The translations under genes were made by a program, and so were the position numbers. A stretch of DNA of 64,000 nucleotides from positions 1,984,001-2,048,000 of the forward strand of contig NW_004457624.1 in assembly GCF_000203815.1 (NCBI RefSeq), given 5' to 3'. The DNA comes from Cavenderia fasciculata (taxonomy: Eukaryota; Evosea; Eumycetozoa; Acytosteliales; Cavenderiaceae). Each line of letters starts with the position of its first letter. Positions within the stretch are counted from its first letter, which is position 1. The notes below the pieces were generated by a model. That model was not told the origin of the DNA. It did not search any database and was given only the letters and a program-made list of their open reading frames with translations. This document shows positions 21,761-32,600 of this stretch, in pieces.

Positions 21761-22639
21761 AAAAAATTTCCAGCATCGTCACACATCCTATTCTCTATCT
21801 CTTTCTAAAAATCAAGTCTCGACATAGACAATATATCCTTGCCAAGGATGTTCATATTTTTTATTCTAAATGACATCTATTAGTTTAATATGAAGTAAAT
21901 TAATATTTAATTATATCTAGTTGATTCAACAATTGTAAAAAAAAAAAAATGCTAAGTTTTTTATTCTCATTCACCAAGCTCTTAAAGAATGTACGCGCGA
22001 TATTAATAGTAAGATACCTCAAGTGATCGTCCTAGCTGGCCGTACCTTGATTTGGTTGGTTGGTTGGTTGGTTGTTTGGAGTGTCATACCATATTCAAAG
22101 GTAGCAATAACAACAACATCATCACATCGTCAACAACAACAACAACAAGAAGCACCACCAACAACAACAACAACAACAACATATGCATTAAATCACAAAA
22201 TAATCGTCAACTAGTTTGATGAGCAGTAGCAACAGATTAATCTATATAACAATGAAAAGTCAATCTATGAATATTTATTCAAATACCATCATCATTCTAA
22301 AAGCAACAATCAAAATGCCAATGCATGTCGATTTAAATGAACATGTACAGTATTATGGAGTTGTAAAGAATCAGTTTGGTCAAGATTATTATGAAAAGTT
22401 ATGATATTATCATGTTATCTAAACAACTATAATCTAAACAAAAGAATAATAATAATAATATTATTATTATTGAAGGTAAGATTTTATTGCAGTGATATAG
22501 ATACGTCAAAAGTATCAATAATCATTGACTAATATCTTTCATATTCTGTTCATTGCATAGTTTCCATTTTATAGTCGACATACAGTCTCTTGGTAGCTTG
22601 GGAATATATATATATATATTTATATAAATATAAAGCCTG
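21761..22639. other. Intergenic DNA without a confident gene
   Basis: Mostly AT-rich. A copy of a short dispersed sequence (about 21768-21840) is shared with 25182-25268. A CAA/ACA-rich reading frame at 22023-22214 looks like repeat translation. An open frame at 22216-22404 ends in a protein-like segment (MPMHVDLNEHVQYYGVV) but has no recognisable family. Confidence 0.35.
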
Positions 22640-22825
22640 TTTACCAACACTACCGCAGTTTTAGTGATCGTTGATGGTCTATAATCTGTGATAACCAAAA
22701 GGTGTTATACAACAATAGTGTTGACGCCGTGTGTCACATTAGGACTGGCATTGGTCTCGACTCCAAAAGAGAGGTGCTGCTAGTAGCACTACTCATATTC
22801 AGGTGTCAGCTGTAGATATATGCTT
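22640..22825. ncRNA. Candidate structured RNA segment
   Basis: A GC-richer island within AT-rich DNA, dense in short hairpins that can be paired by eye: CACTA/TAGTG (22649-22667), ATAAC/GTTAT (22691-22709), and GTGCT/AGCAC (22774-22789). No long reading frame. I checked it against remembered cores of U1-U6, U3, SRP and RNase P RNAs and found no convincing match. Strand is undecided. Confidence 0.25.
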
Positions 22826-23269
22826 TTGAAATAGAGATTAATAATAGATAGAAATGATAATCAACAAAAAAAAAAAAGATAAGATATAATAATAATAATA
22901 AATAAATGAGATAAAAACAACAATTCATTCAACCCAACAGCGGCAACATCATCAACATACATCAACCCATTTACCATTAAAAAGAGTAATGATTCTATTA
23001 ATTGAAAGGATATAGTACATGTGGAGATTGTATATCAACAAATGATGATGATGATGATGATGATAATATTCAAAACAGAGAACCATTTTTGTTCATTTAC
23101 TTAGTTGGAACTTGTAAGATTTAATTGTAGGATGATCCTCGGATGGACAAATTAATTAATGTTTTTTTAAATTAGTAAAAATTTTAGTCATTCCAAGACA
23201 TCATCAACATACTTTAGTATTATTGTAGTTTTGTATACAAAACTTTCTTATTACTTTATCTTTTACTTT

Positions 23270-23321
<52 letters not shown>

Positions 23322-23761
23322 TTGTTTTTGTTGTATATCATCTCTAGATTTGTATTATCTCTGTATATTACCATTATCATCCTTATTATTATTATCTCTA
23401 TTTATTTCTATTTATTATTATTATTTGTAACATCTCTATTTATTGTTTACTTTCAATTCATACATATATTCGCATGGGATATTAAATCCTATATTTCCAT
23501 CATCACACAAAAGTACTTTATATACTTTTATTACAATCAATACTATTCACATAGTGTATTCACTCATCATTATATATATATATATAAATTTCACAATTTA
23601 ATCCATTGGTAATTATCTCAATTGTACAAATTCAAACCTACTTTTATATTTATATATTTATTATTTATTCTTTATAACAAATAGAGTTTAGAAATTATAA
23701 TAATAATAATAAATGAAAAGTTTATTTGATTGATTGATGGAATCCTATTCTTGTTTCAATC
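22826..23761. other. Intergenic DNA upstream of the zinc-knuckle gene
   Basis: AT-rich, with a GAT microsatellite near 23042-23066 and a long TC repeat. The hydrophobic open frame at 23322-23612 is a translation of T-rich DNA. The promoter of the next gene should be at the right end. Confidence 0.4.
23273..23319. repeat. TC dinucleotide microsatellite
   Basis: About 23 uninterrupted TC units. Polymorphic length expected. Confidence 0.9.
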
Positions 23762-24986
23762 ATGAGTATGTAAAATAGTATTTTTGATATATTTGGTTTT
23801 TGGACCATTTTATAGATTTCTAACATTACTTTTTTTTTTTTTTTAGCTACACCCAATGAAAAGATATGCATCGAGTGTGGGGATTCAAAAGATGAAAAAT
23901 CATTTCACAAGAGGGCAAAAGTTTGTAAAGATTCCAAAGAGAGATTCGAAGCATTTCACCAATCAGACAAAATCACAAAATGTAATACGTGCCCTTTAGG
24001 GAAACTACCAATTGAATTTGCCACCACGACTCAATGTAAAGATTGTAGAAATACAACAAGAAACAAAAGGAAAGAACAAAAAGCATCAACATTGGCATTG
24101 CAAATTTGTAATGAATGCCATCAACCAAAGTCATCGGGCCATTTCAGTTTTGCAATGGGACCAATAGGTGGCTCCTCTTCTTCTTCAAGTCTCATTTCCT
24201 TTTCCTTTTCATTTTCCTTTTTCAATCCCACTTCTATTTGATCATCCTTTTCCTTTTCATGTTCCTTTTCCAATACCACTTCCATTTGATCATCCTTTTC
24301 CTTTTAATCATTTGTCATTAAGTTTTATGGACTACCATAGCTATGATGATAATATTGTCAAATCAAATTTGGTTTATTCTTTAATTGAAAAAGGTTTTTT
24401 GTATGTAAATTATATTTATAAAGTAAAAGTAAAAGTAAAATTTATTTATTATTTTTATTTTTAAAATATTTAGGGTTATTGTAATTAGAACAAAAGGTAA
24501 TGGAACAAGATTTTATACAATAGAGAATCTTTTGGTATCATTGGATGGTCCAGTTTCAGAAAAATATGGAGAACATTGGTACAGTAGATTAGTAGTATTG
24601 ATCAAAAAGAAATTCCAACAAAATATTGATGTATCAACACAAGCTAGAAACTTTTACTATAGAGATATTGCATCAAGAATATTTGCATCAAATGTTAATT
24701 CATCGAGCAAGCTTACTCGTTGGTTTATCAATCTTGCATTGATCAATCAATGAAAAAATCTGGTTTTGATATAGTATCATATAAAAAAAGGGTTCAAGTT
24801 TTTACCACATCTACTTCATCTACTACATCTACTACTTCTACTACTTCTACATCTGCTACATCACCTAATATTATATATGATACTATATCAAAACCAGATT
24901 GGAACAAATTCTCATCCACCCAAACATTGTCAAAGAATTCTTTGGCAACAATTGCAATTATTCTTTCAGTACTGTCAAATTTTTAG
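23762..24986 (+). CDS. Zinc-knuckle (CxxC) protein gene, unresolved or decayed
   Basis: I do not recognise the family. A minute first exon (ATGA, 23762-23765) with donor GTATGT fits an acceptor at 23846, giving a protein starting MTTPNEKICIECGDSKDEKS. The next ~110 residues hold at least four CxxC pairs (CIEC, CNTC, CKDC, CNEC), suggesting zinc ribbons. Coding then runs into a 53-bp TTTTCC-rich tandem repeat near 24180-24310, where the frame changes. A second good stretch (from about 24330, MDYHSYDDNIV; intron about 24420-24473; then RVIVIRTKGNGTRFYTIENL) runs to 24753, and a Thr/Ser-rich stretch in another frame to 24986. No single splice model that I can find joins all parts. It may be a pseudogene or a repeat-disturbed gene; the location in a repeat island favours decay. 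Confidence 0.45.
24180..24305. repeat. TTTTCC-rich minisatellite
   Basis: Two to three units of about 53 bp made of CCTTTTCCTTTTCA and CACTTC(C/T)ATTTGATCAT blocks, inside the zinc-knuckle gene. Unit length is not a multiple of three, so its expansion would alter the reading frame. Confidence 0.75.
24757..24900. repeat. Perfect 27-bp inverted repeat
   Basis: The left arm (24757-24783, AATCTGGTTTTGATATAGTA onward) is the exact reverse complement of the right arm (24874-24900). The 90-bp centre is mostly ACATCT/ACTTCT triplet repeats. RNA from either strand would form a 27-bp hairpin stem. It could be a MITE-like insertion, but I see no target-site duplication. Confidence 0.9.
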
Positions 24987-25141
24987 ATATTACCTCAGAA
25001 TATCTAAACCCTATAAATATTCTGATAGAGTTTATGGTAAATTAGATATATAAATATTATTATTTAATAAAAATAATGTATTCTCTTTATAAAGTTTGTT
25101 TGAATTGATTATCCAGATTGGATCCATGTTGAAAGCCACTA

Positions 25142-25672
25142 GTGGGAACTGGCTTTGCAGCCACTTTGATCTTTCATGTAGATCCAAAAAATTCCAGGCA
25201 TTTTGCCCTCCTATTCATTCTCTATCTATTGTTTATCGAAATATCGGGGGTAGACAAGATAGATGATACCTTCAAGAAGGTGACCCCTCAAGTTGGGCCC
25301 CAACAGCAATCAAAAAATGCAAAGCGTCGTGCTATCAAGAAATCACGACGTGAGACCCAACAACAAGATAGGTCCATCCATGGCCAAACCACTCAACAAC
25401 AAGATGCTGGAGACTTTGAAGATACTATTGATCCATCGTATCAACAAAAGTTGGAAGAGACCCGTCAAGAGTTGGAAAAGTCCCATTGTTCAGTACTCAA
25501 AGAACAACAACAACAAATAGAGGAATACCAAAAGGAGTTTGAATTATTAAAGTTAAAACATCAAAATGATCAACAAACAATGCAAATACAACAACAAGTC
25601 ATTGAACAGTTAAAAAAAGAAATAGAACAAAATATACAACAAATAAAAAAAATAGAAAAGACAGTATCCTGA
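25142..25672 (+). CDS. Gln-rich coiled-coil protein, unidentified
   Basis: I do not recognise this 176-residue frame. The opening ~45 residues are hydrophobic and overlap a dispersed repeat shared with 21768-21840, so the true start may lie downstream. From about residue 50 it is basic and Gln-rich (AKRRAIKKSRRETQQQD), then a clear heptad coiled coil from residue ~100 to the end. A second short frame of 51 residues (25672-25827, MVSEVGAMDGYDDVQDS) begins at the overlapping TGATG and has acidic, protein-like composition. The two may be parts of one gene or a remnant of a mobile element. Confidence 0.4.
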   Translation: MGTGFAATLIFHVDPKNSRHFALLFILYLLFIEISGVDKIDDTFKKVTPQVGPQQQSKNAKRRAIKKSRRETQQQDRSIHGQTTQQQDAGDFEDTIDPSYQQKLEETRQELEKSHCSVLKEQQQQIEEYQKEFELLKLKHQNDQQTMQIQQQVIEQLKKEIEQNIQQIKKIEKTVS

Positions 25673-25975
25673 TGGTGTCAGAGGTTGGAGCAATGGATGG
25701 TTATGATGATGTACAAGACTCGATCATCCAAGATATCATCGATGAAGTTCATATGGTGTACGATCCAGTGCATATTTCCAAGACCATACGTAATCTCATG
25801 ATTCAAAACGCAAAGTCATCTCACTGATACTAATTAAATTTGGTTATAATTTTATATGTTTATTAATAACATCAAAAAAAAAAAAAAAAGGATTCGATAT
25901 TTGAGGATTTGATATTACATTTTAGGAATAAATAAATAAATAAATACATTATATGATCATATATATATAATCACT

Positions 25976-26836
25976 TTAATCTTTTACAACTTCGACAAAT
26001 TTTGCTGGGAATTTTCCATAGACACCCTTGGTCTCACCTTCCCAAAAGTCCTTGTTTAGCTTTTTGAAAACATAAACCAAATCATCCAAAATAAGTGTAA
26101 GAGTTTCGTTGTTTTCTGGAATATAGTCTCTAACAACACGACATGTGCAAATAATAGTTGGTGCCTTGATTTCTTCATCATCACTCCATCCATCGTCATC
26201 ATCATCATCTTGTTGTTGTACTGGTTTCTTGACAGCTGCTGCTGCAGGTGGTGGGGTTGGACGAGCAGCAGGGGTTGGTGCAGAGGAAGGAGCTGGTTTT
26301 GAAAGTGGTGTAGATGATCCTGGGACTGGACGCGGAGCAGGGGTTGGTGCGCCGCCAGTTGGTGCTGGTTTTGGTGCCATACCTGTTGGTGCTGGTCTTG
26401 GTCCAGTTGATGGTGGTCCAGATGGAGCTGGTGCGCCGACTGGACGTGGAGCTGGTGTTGGTCCAGATGGAGATGGTGCACCAACTGTTGGACGTGGGGC
26501 TGGTACTGGTCCACCAGCTGGTTTTGGAGTTAATCCAGAAGATGGAGCCGCTGGCTTTGGTGAAAATCCACTAGCAGGGGCAGGTGCACCAACTGGACGT
26601 GGGGCTGGAGCTGGTCCACCAGCTGGTTTGGGAGCGAATCCACCAGCAGGTGCAGGTGCTCCAACTGGACGTGGAGCAGGGACTGGTGCACCAGCACCAG
26701 CTGGTTTAGGAGCCATACCACCTGGTGGTGGAACAGCTGGACGTGGTGGTACTCCACCAGCTGGTGCTGCTACACCTGGTGGTTTAGCTCCAAATGGAGC
26801 TGCTGGTTTTAATCCTGCTGCTGGTTTAAAACTCAT
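25976..26836 (-). CDS. Proline-rich SH3-domain protein
   Basis: Single exon, 286 residues. Residues 1-215 are almost entirely Pro, Ala and Gly with at least five PAPRP cores in repeats of the form PAPRPVGAPAPA. An acidic patch (DDDDDDGWSDDEE) follows near 212-225, and residues ~226-286 form a C-terminal SH3 domain (ALYDY-like VVRDYIPENNETLTL, then DFWEGE, GVYGKFPAKFVE). The Pro-rich part resembles ligands of SH3 and profilin, so the protein is probably an actin-cytoskeleton or endocytic adaptor that could also bind itself; this is inference. The gene has far higher GC than its surroundings, which follows from its Pro/Ala/Gly codons. It is divergent from the GluRS gene. Confidence 0.85.
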   Translation of the reverse strand: MSFKPAAGLKPAAPFGAKPPGVAAPAGGVPPRPAVPPPGGMAPKPAGAGAPVPAPRPVGAPAPAGGFAPKPAGGPAPAPRPVGAPAPASGFSPKPAAPSSGLTPKPAGGPVPAPRPTVGAPSPSGPTPAPRPVGAPAPSGPPSTGPRPAPTGMAPKPAPTGGAPTPAPRPVPGSSTPLSKPAPSSAPTPAARPTPPPAAAAVKKPVQQQDDDDDDGWSDDEEIKAPTIICTCRVVRDYIPENNETLTLILDDLVYVFKKLNKDFWEGETKGVYGKFPAKFVEVVKD

Positions 26837-27382
26837 TATTATTATAATATATATAAATTACTAAAGATGAACCAACTAAATATATATCTATTGATTAAAT
26901 GATTACTTTTCTATTTATCTATATATAAAAAAAGTAAACTATGATGATGAAATAAAAAAAAAAAAGATATTTAATAATACTATGATCTTGTTTGTGGGTG
27001 CAGAGCTGGGAGAGATCATCAATAAAAAAAAAAATTGAAAAAAAACAAAAAGATCAATGAAAAAAGAATTCATTATCTTAAAGAGTTGAATCGAATCAAA
27101 CCCATGTTGTTGTTGTTTTATTTGTTTGACACATAAAATACTCAAAGAGTAGTAGTTTTTTTTTTTAGATGGTTACTATAGATTAACTTTTCTTTTGAGA
27201 TGTGTTTATGCTACAAACAACATGTTTATGTATTTCTTGATTCTTGTGATTTTCTTTTTTTTAATTTTTTTCTCTTTTTTTTTTTTTTTTTTTTATTCGT
27301 CCGATGTTTGTTCACTTCAACAACAACAAAAAGTCTCTCTCTTTTCTCATTCATTTCGTTTATCTTTTTTTTTTTTTAAAAA
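26837..27382. promoter_or_regulatory. Divergent promoter between the SH3 gene and gluS
   Basis: About 545 bp of AT-rich DNA with several long A and T runs (for example T18 near 27277-27294). No coding sign. Confidence 0.45.
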
Positions 27383-29762
27383 ATGTCAAAAGTAGATAAT
27401 AAAGGAATTTTAAAGTATGACCATACAGGTGATACATTCCCATTTGTATCGATCATTTCAGCAAAATTAGTACCAGGTTACAAAATCATTGTTAGAAAGG
27501 GATTAGAAGAACCAGAATTAACTATTGTTACAAATTCGTAAGAATCTCAAAAAGAAAAAGAATATCTTTTATATCTTTCTTTCTTTCTTTTTTACTTATT
27601 CTTTTTTTTTTTTTTCATATAGTGAAACAATTAAAGGAAATTATTTAACATCAAAATATCTTGCACGTACAACATCAACACTTTATGGACAAGATGCATT
27701 ATCAGCAACACATATTGATTATTGGATTCAAAAGGGAGCACATATCTCTAGTGAAAAGGTTGAACAATTTGTAGGTGAACTCAATGATCACTTGACATTA
27801 CGTACCTTTGTCGTTGGATTTAACCTTTCATTGGCCGATATTGTCTTGTTTGCTCGTACTCAATTGTTCAAGCCACTCAAGGATGAACTCGCCGCCAAAA
27901 GTAAAACCCTCCCACATATTCATCGTTGGTTAAATTATCTCCTTTCTTTGGATGCTTTCAAGGAAACTGTTGCAATCTTTTCACCAGCTGAAAAGAAACC
28001 AGTAGCCAAAGCAACTAAAGATACCGCCGCCACTACCACCGCTTCCACTACTTCTACCTCTACTGAAGAACCAAAAAAAGGATTAATGGGATGGGCAGGA
28101 AATTTTGAAAAGTTGGCCTTACCAGATTTAATTGAAGGAAAGGTTAGAACTCGTTTCCCACCAGAACCATCTGGTTATATGCATATTGGACATTGCAAGG
28201 CAGCCGTACTCAACAATTACTATGCCACTCAATACAAGGGTAGTATTATTTTACGTTTTGACGATACCAATCCAACCAAGGAAAAGGATGAATTTGTTGT
28301 AAACATTATCAAGGATCTCAATACTATTGGTATCAACTTTGAAAAGACTACAAACACATCCGACTATTTTGAATTATTAATGGATTATGGTGAAAAGTTA
28401 ATTACTACTGGAAATGGTTATGTAGACAATACAAACAAGGAAGAAATCTCCAAACAACGTGAAGAAGGACGTGATTCTGTTTGTCGTAGTCACACTGTCG
28501 AAAAGAATTTGGAATGGTGGGCTGAAATGAAAAAGGGATCCGAATTTGGTCAAACTTGTGTATTGCGTGCAAAGATTGATATGAATCATCCAGATCGTGC
28601 TTTCCGTGATCCAGCCATGTACAGAGTATCCATGACCCCACATCACAAGACTGGTGACAAGTACAAGGTCTACCCATTGTATGATTTTGCCTGTCCAATC
28701 GTCGACTCTATCGAAGGTGTCACTCATGCTCTTCGTTCCAACGAATATCAAAACAAGGTCAATCTCTACTATTGGGTAACTGACATTTTTGGTTTACGTC
28801 GTCCTTATGTATCCGACTATTCCCGTCTCTCGTTTACTCATGTTCTCTTGTCCAAGAGAAAGTTGCAACAATTTGTTGATGCCGGTATTGTCAATGGATG
28901 GACCGATCCACGTCTTCCAACCCTCCAAGGTATCATGCGTCGTGGTCTCACTATTGAAGCACTCAAAGAGTTTGTACTCTCACAAGGTGCCTCTTCTGTC
29001 AACACTACCATGGATATTGGCAAGTTGTGGGCCATCAACAAGATCATTGTCGAGCCAAACGTCCCACGTTTTACCGCCATCCCAGCCAAAAAGAATGTCC
29101 TAGTCACCATTCAAAACATTGCCGACGACAAGGTTGAAAAGATTCAAAAGCTCAAATTTGACAAGAAACCAGAACTCGGTGAAAAGACCCTCACCACCTC
29201 CAACAAGGTTCACCTCGAATACGATGATGTTGCCGATATTACCGTTGGCGAAGAAGTTACCTTGATGGGTTGGGGTATGAATATTATCATCCGTGATGTC
29301 AAAAAGGCCGCCGATGGTACCGTCGAATCGATCACTGCCGATGCAAACCCAACTGGTTCCTTCAAGGATACCAAGAAGCGTTTCACCTATCTCAGTTCAA
29401 CCACCAAAAAGATTCCAGTCATTCTCCAAGATTTTGGTCCACTCATTGATAAACCAAAGCTCGAAGAAGATGATATCCTCGAAGAACATATCAACAAGGT
29501 AACCAAATGGGAATTGGAAGCATTTTCCGATGAAAATATCCTCTCCCTAAAGGTTGGTGATAAACTTCAATTTGAACGTCGTGGTCTCTACAATGTTGAT
29601 CAAGTAGGAAGTGAAACCACTCCATTTGTTATGATTTACATTCCAGATGGTACCACCAAATTCAAACCTGGTGAAGCTCTTCATCCATTCATCAAACGTG
29701 AAGAAAAGAATGAAACTATTCGTGTTAAACCTTCTTCAAAACAACAACAAAAGAAAAACTAA
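27383..29762 (+). CDS. gluS: Glutamyl-tRNA synthetase, cytosolic
   Basis: Charges tRNA-Glu with glutamate. Two exons, 27383-27537 and 27623-29762, encode 764 residues. Residues ~30-170 form a GST-like N-terminal domain (GFNLSLADIVLFA), used in eukaryotic GluRS to join multisynthetase assemblies. The class I signature PSGYMHIGHCKA lies near residue 233 and the KMSKS counterpart LSKRKL near 460. The segment VYPLYDFACPIVDSIEGVTH and the block WAINKIIVEPNVPRF match cytosolic eukaryotic GluRS rather than GlnRS. The C-terminal beta-barrel anticodon-binding domain is present and the protein ends in a Lys/Gln tail. No transit peptide is seen. It converges on the Noc4 gene, 87 bp apart. Confidence 0.95.
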
Positions 29763-29849
29763 AGTAAATAAAAGACTACAGAGTTTGTTTTTCAAAAGTA
29801 AAAGTAAAAGTATTATTTTTTTTAGAGTTTATTTATTTGTTTTTTGATT

Positions 29850-32109
29850 TTAGAATTTCCATAAATTAAATCCATCAGAATCATTAATTAATTGTTTTAC
29901 TGGTTGATATGCCAATGGTACTTTTGGTACTTTCTTTTTAATTGATGAATCAAATAACTAAATAGAAAATAGAAAATTAATATATATTCTTTTTTTTTTT
30001 ATATTTTTTTTCTTCTCTTTTCTTTACCGATTTATAAGAAGAATTTGAAAAATCTTCAGTTGATAAAGCATTTGAAAGACCATTATCAAATAATTTAGCC
30101 AATTTACTAATATCTGGATGATAATGATCACGGAGTAATTGAATTTCCCAAAGTGAACTTTTGAGAGCTTGACATTTTGATGGATCTTCTTCATCGATCA
30201 AATAACTATCCTTTCCATAGAAACCTTTGACTTGTTTGGTAGACTTTGCAGCATTGATGGCACTGTTTAGTAAAAGACCACTAATAGTACTGGTAGTTGG
30301 ATCCTCTCTCTTTTGAATGACATTGTTGACCAAAATGTGACATTCTGGATGTCTTTGAAGCAAATTGTAAATAAATGGCAACAAAGTCATACATCCATTG
30401 GCAGGTGACAATAAACAAAGATAGGAACATCTCTTTACAAATGCTGCAACTATATAATTTGGTAAATAGGTAGATGAAAGAAACAATTCTGCCAATTTAA
30501 AAAATCTTGCTCTATATTTGGCATAAATTAATCCTGGTTGGAAAAGTGAATAAAGTTTTTTAAAGAATTCTGGATATTCCCTAAAAAAATTAAATAATAA
30601 AAAAGTATTAATAATCTCTTTTACTTTTTTTTTTCTCTTCTACTTTATATTTACAAATTATATTTATGAATTAAAATAAATAAACCATTTAAAGCAAGAA
30701 TACTACTAACACCACCAAGATGATAAGATTTTGAAAAGAAATCCATCAAGGAGCGAGGATCACTTAGATGTGGAATGACTTGATCTGGTAGACCGAGGAG
30801 GACATGTTTATAGATGGATGATGGTAGTGGGAGGGCGAGAAAAGACATCCATGCCTTGGCAAATGATGATTTATAAGATGCACGACTGGTAATAGTGATC
30901 CAATAGGTGATACTAATCTTAAAGGCTGGTGTTTCTGGGTATTGAAGAGCTTGATTCTTTTTGTTTTTCTTTTTCATTGCTTTGAGATCGCTGACCATGT
31001 GAGACATGGGTTCACCAACAAGAATCTTCCATTCCTCTGGTGTCTCTTCAATCACTTCGAATAGTACCAACAAATCAAATACATTTTCTACAAATCTATC
31101 CATTGTACAGTGTTGGAGTTGTTGTGATGTCTTTTTCTCACGAACCATACGATCACACAGACTAGACAATTGAGTCATCATATGATAAAGTACATCGTGG
31201 TATGGCAAGAATCTACTCTTGAAATGATCCAATAAATGATTATCCAAATTACTATTAATCAACATTGGTTCAAGTATTTGATTTCTTAAAAATTCTCCTG
31301 ATAATTGATAATAAACATTATCTTTAATTTCTGCCAAAATAGTAGTAGTAGTAGTAGTAGTAGTAGTAGATGAAGTGGATGAAGATGAATTAGATTTGTT
31401 TGTTGTTGTAGTTGTGGTATTAGTTGATTGATCTTGATTTGTAATTGATAATTCAAGAATTGAAGATTCTAAAACCAACATGTGGAATAAACTGGTGAGG
31501 GTTGGTAGTTGAATGGAACGATCTTGATGACGAAGTAAACTAGACAACAACTCGAGATAGTTGTTGTAAATGTTGATTAACCATCTTGCATAGACTACCA
31601 AACCATCCTTTGACTTTTCTTTGATCGATGAGGCCGATTTACGATACTTTATAAATTCTTGACACAATACCTTATTGTTTACATCTAATCGATTTCTAAA
31701 GATTCTTTCCAATGATTTAATAGTTTGAAATATAATCTCTAAATTTTCTTTATTCTCTTCCTAATAAGTCATAAAAAGTAATATAGTAAAGAAAGAAAGA
31801 GATGATTGTTGAGACATTTGTAAACTACTTATTTTCTTTCATTCTACATACATTATTACAAATAGCAATGATATCTAAAATCTTGTTTGTATTTTCAACC
31901 TTTTCCAATACTTGTTGTTCCAATTGTTTAATATGTTCAACTGGATCCAACTTTATAGTCTTTTTAGTTACTACTACTTCTTCTTCAACAACGTCACCTT
32001 GTTGCTTTCTCTTTTTTTGTTGTTGTTGTTGTACGACAGCAGCAGGTTGTTTTACAACTGCTGTTGTTTTTGTTGCAGCAGCAGCAGTCTTTTTTATAAC
32101 TGTTGTCAT
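29850..32109 (-). CDS. noc4l: Nucleolar complex protein 4 (Noc4)
   Basis: Small-subunit ribosome assembly factor that works with Nop14 in the nucleolus. Exons on the minus strand: 32109-31852, 31760-30655, 30580-30028, 29957-29850 (674 residues). The N-terminus is Lys/Ala-rich. The C-terminal CBF/Mak21-type half carries the Noc4 signature blocks (LPNYIVAAFVKRCSYLCL and LLPFIYNLLQRHPECHIL), followed by SSLWEIQLLRDHYHPDI. A Thr/Ser-rich insert sits near residues 190-215. Phases at all three introns agree (0, 2, 0). The region upstream of 32109 includes A/T-rich promoter DNA. Confidence 0.92.
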
Positions 32110-32600
32110 TTATATAAATATATAACAAGTAGTACTACTTGATTCTATCTCTATTTTACTGACCCAAAGAGAAAAGCAGCCGAGTCGTTCGTTTTTCTCA
32201 CACCCAAAATAAATAAATTTTTTTTTTTAATTTTCATCAAACCCTTTCTCTTTCGAATAAGAGGAACTAAGCGATGGAATTGAAGAGATTTTCTACCTAT
32301 TGATCTTCTCTTTAATTCCCTCCCTTCGTTCCTTTCTCTCTCTCACACAAACTTTTCGAAATGTAACTATAATTATAATTACAAGATAATTGTTATGATA
32401 CCTACTTATATCGATCTTTAAAATGGACTTCCATTCCAAAAAATAAATCAATAAATATAAAGTTAAACCATAGTTCTTTTATTATTATTATTAATACCCC
32501 ATCAAATCAATGGCTTTGTTTATTTAAATATTGATTATTGTGATATCATTTTTTTCCAAAGATATCAAACCAATATTATTATTTATTTATTTGATTGATT
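32110..32600. other. Noc4 promoter and CCDC25 3' flank
   Basis: About 490 bp without a gene. It includes pyrimidine-rich stretches (TTTCTCTCTC near 32334) and AT-rich DNA. Both neighbours are on the minus strand, so it holds the noc4 promoter and ccdc25 3' signals. Confidence 0.4.

Noticed and set aside
23322-23612. 96-residue hydrophobic frame resembling a membrane protein
   Set aside because: Typical translation of T/A-rich intergenic DNA; rich in Ile/Tyr/Phe with no conserved pattern.
26145-26864. 239-residue open frame antisense to the SH3 gene
   Set aside because: It is the mirror of Pro/Ala/Gly codons, is Gly-rich repeat only, and has no domain. The sense strand has an SH3 domain.
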